64,000 nt of DNA from Candidatus Nezhaarchaeota archaeon (GTDB lineage: Archaea; Thermoproteota; Methanomethylicia; Nezhaarchaeales; WYZ-LMO8): contig JASFYF010000001.1 of the NCBI GenBank assembly GCA_030055465.1, forward strand, positions 762,447 to 826,446. The letters are read 5' to 3'. Below, one piece after another: positions 56,757 to 64,000 of this stretch. Made by a program: the position numbers and the translations under genes. The notes beneath the pieces were generated by a model that saw only the letters and a program-made list of their open reading frames with translations, was not told where the DNA came from and did no database searches. Every line of letters begins with the position of its first letter. Position 1 is the stretch's first letter.

Positions 56757-57947
56757 TCAACCCGAGGATCTGCGGGCGGTTACTCGCACGCCTCTTCGAG
56801 GCGGCGGAATAACCATCGGCGGTGGATTCATGACCCTTCCCTCAACCATTACGAGCGCTATCCCAGGCACGTCCCCCACCTCCATGGCCTTAAGGGCGTC
56901 ACCTCCAACTGAGCCTTCAGGTGCATCCATAACCACCAAGTTCGCGGTGCAGCCCACCTCAACCCTCCCCTCCCTCAGTCCTAGGGCCCGCGCGGGGTTC
57001 CCGGTGGCCAACGCTACAGCCTGCTCCGCCGGCACTCCTCCCAGCGAGGATATCATCGTTAAAGCCCTTATGATCGCGTTGGTCCCCAAGCTCGCTATCT
57101 CCGTCGGCGAGTCGCTTCCCACAACTACCCTGTAAAGCGAATCCTCAGCCCTCGCCAACCTCACGGCGTCCACCAGCACTTTAAGGTTGCCGCCGTACGA
57201 GACCTCCAAGACGAGGTCCGTGTCCTTCACCAGCCTCTCCACGTCCCCTATCGGGGGCGAGGTGGGCCCCCCGTTAACGTGGGAGACAACGTCCGGCTTC
57301 ACCTGCACCACGTGCTCAGCCGTCACCGTCATCGACTCGGGTATCGACTTGCCGCCAACGTGCATGAACACCTTCATTCCATGCTTCCTGGCCAGGTCCA
57401 CGAGGGGCACAACCTCCTCCAAGCTCCTGTGGGTTGCCCCAACCTCAGCCGTAATCCACACCCCCTCCCTCTTTAGCTCCACGAAGTCCCCCTCCGTCAG
57501 CTCTGGGTGGAGTATGAGGGCGCCCCCGTAAACCTTGACCCCTCCCGGCTTGAAGCGGTCGAACGTCTTCTTCGCGAGTATGGCCAGGGCCTTAACCCCG
57601 CCGGGATCCGTGGGCCTGCCCTGAACCCCGTACTCGCCCTGAGATACGGCTGTGGTGGTTCCACTCCACAGGACGCTCCTCCAGTAACCCACGGCGCCGA
57701 AGAGGGGGCTCCAGTCGCCTATAGCCGGGTGCACGTGCGTGTCCACGAGGCCGGGCGCAACCGTCATCCCATTGGCATCCACCACGAGGTCTACTTCCTC
57801 CAGGTCCAGCTCCCCCTCAAACCCGACGCCCGCTATCCTCCCATCCTCGACGACCACCGCGTTCCCCTCAACGACGCCTAAGGTGACGTCCCCGGAGATT
57901 ATCCTACCCGCATTCACAATGGCTACCCTCACAGCGCACCACACCAA
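56757..57947 (-). CDS. Amidohydrolase, enamidase-like
   Basis: MTVAPGLVDTHVHPAIGDWSPLFGAVGYWRSVLWSGTTTAVSQGE, VWITAEVGATHRSLEEV, MKVFMHVGGKSIPES, DVVSHVNGGPTSPPIGDVERLV, SDSPTEIASLGTNAIIRAL. Start probably MRVAIVNAGRI (~57929). Confidence 0.85.
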   Translation of the reverse strand: MVWCAVRVAIVNAGRIISGDVTLGVVEGNAVVVEDGRIAGVGFEGELDLEEVDLVVDANGMTVAPGLVDTHVHPAIGDWSPLFGAVGYWRSVLWSGTTTAVSQGEYGVQGRPTDPGGVKALAILAKKTFDRFKPGGVKVYGGALILHPELTEGDFVELKREGVWITAEVGATHRSLEEVVPLVDLARKHGMKVFMHVGGKSIPESMTVTAEHVVQVKPDVVSHVNGGPTSPPIGDVERLVKDTDLVLEVSYGGNLKVLVDAVRLARAEDSLYRVVVGSDSPTEIASLGTNAIIRALTMISSLGGVPAEQAVALATGNPARALGLREGRVEVGCTANLVVMDAPEGSVGGDALKAMEVGDVPGIALVMVEGRVMNPPPMVIPPPRRGVRVTARRSSG

Positions 57948-58071
57948 AGCCTAACGGCCCCTGAAGGATATATCTGGCTTCTGCCCCTCGCGTGGGCCCG
58001 ACACTTCAAGATAGTCGTCAACGATAGAGATGCATTTATAGTGGTACGCGTAGGTGATTCGCTGAAGTGAA

Positions 58072-59106
58072 ATGGAGGAGAACCCCTACCTTAAGGATAA
58101 GCTGACGTCGATGGAAGTGAGGAGGAGAAATGTAAGCGAGCTCCTGCGAGCAATGGCCGAGACTGCGTATCAGGGAAGGAAGCTCGGGGAGGTTTACGAG
58201 GTCATGCTGAAGATGTTCGAGGACCCACAAGTGACGATATTCATGGGCCTAGCCGGGTCAATGTCCACTGCGGGCATGTGGAAGATCGTCAAGTGGATGA
58301 TAGACGAGGGATTCATCGACGTTCTCGTCTCCACGGGGGCAAACATCTCTGAGGACATACTCGAGGCGATGGGCTTCAGCTACTACAAGGGCTCGCCCAA
58401 CGTAGACGACGAGGACCTGCTGAAACACATGGTGGACAGATTCTACGACGTGTACGCGTCGGAGCTCGACTACAGGAAGATGGAGGCCCTCATAGCCGAG
58501 TTCATCAAGTCCCTCGAGGACGGCACATACTCGACGGCCGAGTTCCTACACCTCTTCGGTGGCTTCCTAGAGGGGAGGGGGATAGACTCGATGGTCACGG
58601 CGGCGTACAGGTCAGGCGTCCCAGTCTTCTCGCCGGCCCTCGTCGACTCCGGCTACGGGATGGCCGCGCTCCTAGCTTTAAGGGAGGGGAAGAGGCTCAT
58701 CCTCGACATGGTCAAGGACTTCAACCAGCTCGTGAAGGTGGCCGAGTACTCTCATGAGACCGCGGTGATATACATTGGGGGAGGAGTGCCCAAGGACACG
58801 ATAAACCTCGTCGCTGTTGCCCAAACCCTGCTAGCCGAGCGAAGGGGAACCCGCAGCTATTACAGGCCACACAAGTACTCGGTCCAGGTGACAACCGACA
58901 TGCCGCAGTGGGGAGGCCTATCAGGAGCCACGCTCGACGAAGCCGTAAGCTGGGGAAAGACCTCTTCGCGGGGACCCAAAGCAACCGTCCACGTGGACGC
59001 GACGATAGCTCTGCCCCTGCTCGCCCACGCCGTAGCCGAGGAGGTGTCGTCGAGGAGGCCCAAGAAGAGGCTTATCAACCTGTTGCTCTCGGAGCTGGGC
59101 AAGTAA
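58072..59106 (+). CDS. dys: Deoxyhypusine synthase
   Basis: VTIFMGLAGSMSTAGMWKIVKWMIDEGFIDVLVSTGANISEDILEAMGFSYYKGSPNVDDEDLLKHMVDRFYDVY, IYIGGGVPKDTINL, DEAVSWGKTSS (catalytic Lys context retained). Confidence 0.95.
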   Translation: MEENPYLKDKLTSMEVRRRNVSELLRAMAETAYQGRKLGEVYEVMLKMFEDPQVTIFMGLAGSMSTAGMWKIVKWMIDEGFIDVLVSTGANISEDILEAMGFSYYKGSPNVDDEDLLKHMVDRFYDVYASELDYRKMEALIAEFIKSLEDGTYSTAEFLHLFGGFLEGRGIDSMVTAAYRSGVPVFSPALVDSGYGMAALLALREGKRLILDMVKDFNQLVKVAEYSHETAVIYIGGGVPKDTINLVAVAQTLLAERRGTRSYYRPHKYSVQVTTDMPQWGGLSGATLDEAVSWGKTSSRGPKATVHVDATIALPLLAHAVAEEVSSRRPKKRLINLLLSELGK

Positions 59107-59387
59107 ACAAGCCTGAGGCCCTCAACATTCTTTTCCGTTTTTCAAGCTGCGGGAAGCCGGCCGCTCGCCTCACCCTTAAACCCTGAAATCGAAGCCACAA
59201 AGGGATTACCCCAAGCCGAAGCCTCGACCTTGAGGGTGCATCCTCCACGTGAATTTTCAGCTTGGCGCCCGGCCTCAGGCGGGCAACCCATCATTCACGG
59301 TCGGCGAAGCCGCCTCCCGCAGCCTGCACTTTAGATTACTGGGAGCGCGGCCACGTGGCCTCGGGGTTGAAGCATCTACATTCACGT

Positions 59388-59900
59388 TCAGGTACGCGTC
59401 AACACCTCTTCTAGGGGGCGAAGGGCCCTGCTCGCGAGCAGCCCCCTCCGCCTCGAATGAGTGTTCCTCCACCATATCGCGAAGAGGAGGAACATCGCGA
59501 CCAGCCTAGCGTATATGCTTACGCCCATGATCGTGCTGGTCATCGTAAACTTGATGAGCCCACCCTGAAACGTCCACGAGGCCGAGGACCCGTGGAGCCC
59601 CAGCTGCCAGGCAAACCACTCCGCCAAGTCGTATACGTGCAGGGAAAGCATGTTACTTATTGGACCGTAAAGGAGATCGTTCATCAAGCTTATGAGTATC
59701 CCAAGAGCCGCTGCAAGGCTCCAGCTCCTCCACCCGGAGGCTATAATGATGGTGATGGAGGGGCAGAAGTACACTGCGCCCAGAAACACGTGGTACCAGC
59801 TTCCCAGCGGGAGGCCTAAGTCCACGAGGTTGACTACGAAGACTCCGTAGACCGCGGAGAACGCGACCAGCGCCATCAGAAGCCTCTTGGCATCATCCAC
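59388..59900 (-). CDS. Multi-TM hypothetical protein
   Basis: 170 aa, several TM segments; minus-strand ORF with composition like neighbours. Confidence 0.6.
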   Translation of the reverse strand: MDDAKRLLMALVAFSAVYGVFVVNLVDLGLPLGSWYHVFLGAVYFCPSITIIIASGWRSWSLAAALGILISLMNDLLYGPISNMLSLHVYDLAEWFAWQLGLHGSSASWTFQGGLIKFTMTSTIMGVSIYARLVAMFLLFAIWWRNTHSRRRGLLASRALRPLEEVLTRT

Positions 59901-60179
59901 TAGTGAACACGCTCAACCAGGAGAAGCCGGGGGCGCGTAGGCTAACTGGGGCAGCCTGAAGCCGCAGGAGGCTGTGAATTGAAACCCGTGGATTCATATG
60001 TAAAATCCAGCTCTGAAAGCAGAGAGCGCGGGCGCTTATAAAGTAAACGCAAAGAAGAAACCAAGCGGGGAGCCCATGAAGGGCTGGGGTCCTCGAAGTT
60101 TAGGATTGCCGGCGCATTCTTGAAACCTTCGGCTGCCCCACCGATCTCGTTAAAAGCGCGCCAGTCCAGATAAAACCTG

Positions 60180-61292
60180 ATGTCTTTAGACCTGAAGATC
60201 CTTTTGAGGAGGAGTGGCACAGCCCACGCAATCATGGCCATAGCGCTGCCGGTGGCGGCGCTGGCCTCAATGATGGCCGTGGCGAACTTCATGGAGCTCA
60301 ACGTTGAGCTCTTAGTGAAGCTAGTAGCCCCGGGAAGGGCCTACATCATCTTGAACGGAAGCTCCGCAACCGACAGCAGGCTTGACGAGCACCTAGCAGA
60401 GGCTATCAAGGCGCTCCCCTACATCGATGAGGCGTCGGCTGAAAAGCTGTTCTGGGTGAACGCCTCAGCGGGCTCCACAAGCCTTCAGCTCCTCGTGAGG
60501 GGCGTAGAGGACGTGGTCTTCTACCTCGAAGTTCGAAGAGCAGCCTTCAACGGGTCTGCCAGCACAAGCGGGGGCGAAGCCTACTTGGGGTGGCTGGCCT
60601 CCCGGGCGCTCGGAGCGCGCGGCGAGTTGATCCTCAGCTGCCCTGCGGGCCACGCTGCAGTCAAGGTGGCCGGAACCTTCAAGACGGGGAGCGAGTTGGA
60701 CTCGGAGCTCCTGATGCCATTGAAGCTGGCCCAGCAGCTCGCCGGCGAGGCCGACGCATCGGCGATTCGATTCACCTTGAAGGAAGGGGTCAACGTGGAT
60801 TGGGCACTCAAGGAGATCGCGAGCCTCATCCCGGAAGAGGCTAGGCTGGTTAAGGCCCAGCAGCTTCAAGAATTCATCAGCGATGTTAGCTCCCAGGCCG
60901 TGGCCTTCCTGGGAATATGGTCCCTCGCGGTGTACGCGGTCGTCGCAGCCTCCTCCTACACCGTGGCCTCCAGGCTTGCGGCCGAGTCGAACCGCGAGAT
61001 CTCAACGCTCATATGCCTCGGGGCTGAGAGGCGTAGGATATTCGCGCTTCTGGTGTCGTACACCGCAATTGCGGCGCTGTTCGGCTCGGCGCTCGGCGTA
61101 GCCTTGGGAGTTGCAGGCTCCCAGGCGGCCTCGACGGCGCTCGCGTGGCTCACTCCAAGCGTGAGGGTGGAGCCCTTCCTGGAGCCGTTGCAGGCGCTTC
61201 AGGTGTGCGCCCTCACAGTGGCGTCGGCAGTCCTAGGCTGCGCGCATCCGGCTGCCGCAGCCGCCAAGAGCTGTGCTCCCCGCGGAGCGTAG
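60180..61292 (+). CDS. FtsX-like ABC permease
   Basis: N-terminal TM, periplasmic domain, C-terminal three TM with STLICLGAERRRIFALLVSYTAIAALFGSALGVALG. Confidence 0.78.
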   Translation: MSLDLKILLRRSGTAHAIMAIALPVAALASMMAVANFMELNVELLVKLVAPGRAYIILNGSSATDSRLDEHLAEAIKALPYIDEASAEKLFWVNASAGSTSLQLLVRGVEDVVFYLEVRRAAFNGSASTSGGEAYLGWLASRALGARGELILSCPAGHAAVKVAGTFKTGSELDSELLMPLKLAQQLAGEADASAIRFTLKEGVNVDWALKEIASLIPEEARLVKAQQLQEFISDVSSQAVAFLGIWSLAVYAVVAASSYTVASRLAAESNREISTLICLGAERRRIFALLVSYTAIAALFGSALGVALGVAGSQAASTALAWLTPSVRVEPFLEPLQALQVCALTVASAVLGCAHPAAAAAKSCAPRGA

Positions 61293-61400
61293 ACTTCATG
61301 CATCTAACGCGCGCAAACGTGCTGTGCCCGGCCGGCGAGCCGCAAAAGAACATAAAAGCTCTGTGAAGCCACAGTATAACGTGCGGGAAGGGTTGAAGCC

Positions 61401-62576
61401 TTGAAGCTGCTTCCCTTCAAGTACCTTAGGGGCAGGAGGCTTCTAGCATTCGTCGCGGTGTCGGCTTTGGCCTCAGCGCTCTTCTCGACAACGGCCTTCA
61501 GCCTCCTGGGCTTCTACAGGGGCCTCACCTCCTACTTAGGCGAGGAGGAGAACGTATTCGCAGTATACGATAAGAGGAGCCGGACGCCATTCACGGGCCT
61601 CGTGCCGGCCTATCTAGCCGAGGTTATCCGCTCGGCTGAAGGGATCTCAGCCTGCAGCCCTGAGGTAATAGCTCCATGCGTGGTAAACGGGGACGCGGTC
61701 TTCCTCAGGGGGGTGGTGCCAGGCGCCCTCAACGAGGTCAGCAACGTCAGAATCGTTGACGGCGAGCAGCTCGGAGAGGAGGACCTAAACTTCGTTGTTG
61801 CCGGCAGGAGGATCGCCGAGGAGCTGAGGCTGAAGCCAGGGGACAAGCTGCTCGTCGCCTCAGCGTTGACCGAGGAGCTGCTCGAGCTCAAGGTTAAAGG
61901 GATATTTGAGTCCGGGTGGGCGCTGGACGACGAGCTGGTCGCCCCGCTCCACGTGGGGCAGAGGCTTCGAGGCTCAGGCTACAACTACGTGACGCTCATA
62001 AGGGTCAAGTCCTATGGAGGGGTTAAGGTAAAGGAGCTGATATCCAACCTCCTCGCATCCCAAGCGTCCCAGCCTGCAGCCCAGGAGGGGGGATCTGCGC
62101 CCTCCATGCAAGACCTCGCGCTGTGGGCGAAGGTGGGCTTCAAGGTTAAGGACCTAGGCGTCGAGGAGGCCCAGAAGCTCGTGGAGAACTACGTTGAAGG
62201 GTACGGGGTGTCGAGGGAGTCAATACTCGCCGCTTCAGCAACTGTGCTGCTTCTCTCCGGCGCGGCTATAGCCCTCTCATCCAGGACGCTGCTCCTCCAG
62301 CACCGCAGCGAGATCACCGTGCTGAGGTTCCTGGGGGCTCCTCAAGGCCTCCTAAAGGTAGACTTAATCGCCAAGCTGGTGCCGCTGTCCGTGGCCTCCT
62401 CGCTCATAGGGGCAGCCTCGGCAGCCTCCTTCCTTGAGGTCGCGGTGGACCTCCTTCCCATAAAGGTTTTGTCCCACGCAGTTCAACTTCAGCTTGACCC
62501 GGCGGCTACAACCATAAGCGTCGCCATCCCCCTCCTCATAGCTTTGTCAAGCATATGGAAAGCTGACCTGCAATGA
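61401..62576 (+). CDS. FtsX-like ABC permease
   Basis: MKLLPFKYLRGRRLLAFVAVSALASALFSTTAFSLLGFYRGL...RTLLLQHRSEITVLRFLGAPQGLLKVDLIAKLVPLSVASSLIG. Confidence 0.8.
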   Translation: MKLLPFKYLRGRRLLAFVAVSALASALFSTTAFSLLGFYRGLTSYLGEEENVFAVYDKRSRTPFTGLVPAYLAEVIRSAEGISACSPEVIAPCVVNGDAVFLRGVVPGALNEVSNVRIVDGEQLGEEDLNFVVAGRRIAEELRLKPGDKLLVASALTEELLELKVKGIFESGWALDDELVAPLHVGQRLRGSGYNYVTLIRVKSYGGVKVKELISNLLASQASQPAAQEGGSAPSMQDLALWAKVGFKVKDLGVEEAQKLVENYVEGYGVSRESILAASATVLLLSGAAIALSSRTLLLQHRSEITVLRFLGAPQGLLKVDLIAKLVPLSVASSLIGAASAASFLEVAVDLLPIKVLSHAVQLQLDPAATTISVAIPLLIALSSIWKADLQ

Positions 62577-64000
62577 GGAGCCCCTACGTCGCCCTAGTCT
62601 TCCTCGCAGCCTTCGCCTTAAGGGTCTGCCCGGCCATACTCAGCGAGATGCCCTTCTCGACGGATGCGTGGAGCCCAATAAGGAACACCATGGCCCTGTT
62701 GGATAACACCCCCATACCCCTGGGCGATGACGACGTGTTCGACGGCTACAACAACTACTGGCCCGCAAACAGCCTCTTCGGAGCCGTGTTCACCCAAATC
62801 GTTGGTCTAAGCCCCCTAAGCTCCATGAGCCTCGCGGTTCCCCTCGCTGGAGCACTTGCAATACCGATATTCTACGCACTAGCCTCAAGGCTCCTGGGGG
62901 ACAGCCGGAGGGCCCTAGCAGCTTCAATCCTCCTCTCCTTGGCTTACCCGTACGCTCTGTTCACCTCCGGGGTCACCAAGGAGACCTACGCCGCCCCCCT
63001 CCTCATGCTCCTCCTCTTCGTCTTCTTGGCGTGCAGCCTCAACTTGAAGTCCCTACTCATCTTCTCGTTGTCGTCGATCGCTCTGGTGGCCTCGCACCAC
63101 TTAACCTCAGCTGTGGCCGCGGCGGTCATGGCGGCTTCTGCCCTAGCGGCATCGATTGAAAGGTTCAGGAGGGGCCTTGGAGCGGACCAGGCTAAGACGG
63201 CCTTCACCGTTGCCTTTGCGCTTGCAGCTGCCGCCTACCTGGCGGCCTACGCCGGCCGGGGCCTCAGGCTTCAATTGACGTTCAACGACCTGCTCTCGGT
63301 AGCATCCTACCAGGCGGTGGCCTTCGCCTTTACGCTGCACGCGTCGTCCAACACTCGGAGGTCATCCAACGCGAGGAAGATCGCCGTGTGCTTCATATCA
63401 ACACTGTTGGTTTTGGCGTCCGCAATCGCGTGCACCGCAACCGCCATTACGCCCAGCGCGCCGGTGCTGCCGAGGCACTACCTCCTCTACGCAGCGCACT
63501 TCGCGTTGCTCTCCCCGCTGGCCGCCTCAGGCTTCTACGCGCTGCGCAGCCGCCTCGGCGAGGATAGGCTGATTCCCCTCTTTTGGTTATCGGCGGTTTT
63601 AGCCGTGGAAGCCTACGCCGTCTTCGGGGATTCACCGCTTGGCTCAACCCTAGCCTACAGATCCATAAACTTCCTATGTGCACCACTCTGCATCCTGTGC
63701 GCAGCGGGGCTGCCGAGCTTCAAGTCGGCCCGCTGCAAGCACCTCGGAAAGGCCGTTGGAGCCGCGGCGCTCCTAGCCTTGACGGCCGCAGCAGCGTTAA
63801 GCCTCTACGGCTTCTACTCCTCCGTGGCGCTGCAGGAACGATACATGGGCTACTTCTGGCTCTACGAGGTGCCCGAGTTCAAGGCCGCCGAGTGGCTTTC
63901 GGCTTTGGGCTCAGGCGTAACGGTCCACGGAGACGTGAAGATGGAGTACCTGTTCCGAGACTACTTCAAGGTGAACTTCAACGTGTTGGGGTGCTTAAGG
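62573..64000 (+). CDS. Multi-TM GT-C-type protein, runs off window edge
   Basis: Not in ORF track (no stop in window). MRSPYVALVFLAAFALRVCPAILSEMPFSTDAWSPIRNTMALLDNTPIPLGDDDVFDGYNNYWPANSLFGAVFTQIVGLSPLSSMSLAVPLAGALAIPIFYALASRLLG...; ATG overlaps the TGA of the FtsX gene. Confidence 0.8.
   Translation, partial: MRSPYVALVFLAAFALRVCPAILSEMPFSTDAWSPIRNTMALLDNTPIPLGDDDVFDGYNNYWPANSLFGAVFTQIVGLSPLSSMSLAVPLAGALAIPIFYALASRLLGDSRRALAASILLSLAYPYALFTSGVTKETYAAPLLMLLLFVFLACSLNLKSLLIFSLSSIALVASHHLTSAVAAAVMAASALAASIERFRRGLGADQAKTAFTVAFALAAAAYLAAYAGRGLRLQLTFNDLLSVASYQAVAFAFTLHASSNTRRSSNARKIAVCFISTLLVLASAIACTATAITPSAPVLPRHYLLYAAHFALLSPLAASGFYALRSRLGEDRLIPLFWLSAVLAVEAYAVFGDSPLGSTLAYRSINFLCAPLCILCAAGLPSFKSARCKHLGKAVGAAALLALTAAAALSLYGFYSSVALQERYMGYFWLYEVPEFKAAEWLSALGSGVTVHGDVKMEYLFRDYFKVNFNVLGCLR

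Noticed and set aside
57187-57954. Plus-strand ORFs opposite the amidohydrolase
   Set aside because: Shadow ORFs; the minus-strand amidohydrolase is well supported.
1-64000. CRISPR arrays, rRNA and tRNA genes
   Set aside because: No regularly spaced repeat series, no rRNA-like conserved stretches and no convincing tRNA cloverleaf noticed by eye; a tRNAscan/CRISPR scan would be needed to exclude them formally.

Overview
64 kb window that reads as archaeal. The basis is a deoxyhypusine synthase, DUF1616/DUF58/MoxR operons, VapBC pairs, TnpB relics and archaeal-type ATPases; lineage cannot be fixed without searches. Two GC-rich flanks (~1-15.6 kb and ~44.5-64 kb) carry dense intact genes. Left flank: a truncated deoxyhypusine synthase, a MoxR/DUF58/transglutaminase-type membrane operon, glycan assembly genes and wecB. 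Right flank: glycosyltransferases, an ATP-grasp and NodB-like gene block, FtsX-type ABC genes, a class III aminotransferase, an enamidase-like amidohydrolase and a second, complete deoxyhypusine synthase. Between them lies a visibly AT-richer island (~15.65-44.5 kb) of glycosyltransferase and methyltransferase genes followed by a decaying zone. That zone holds TnpB relics from at least three elements, an hppA pyrophosphatase pseudogene split by a TnpB element, two VapBC pairs, broken AAA ATPases, a broken flippase and chimeric genes. The most interesting signals are: (1) three AAA-ATPase genes or relics, each with its own different palindromic operator-like sequence at the start codon, the intact one also flanked by ~100 bp diverged direct repeats; (2) several 9-18 bp perfect tandem duplications in island genes, two of which break tnpB; (3) a CapK/methyltransferase chimera and an ATPase/epimerase chimera with junctions at apparent microhomology; (4) a 192 bp perfectly identical tract shared by two otherwise diverged epimerase copies. 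All calls come from reading the sequence and supplied translations; no database search was run.
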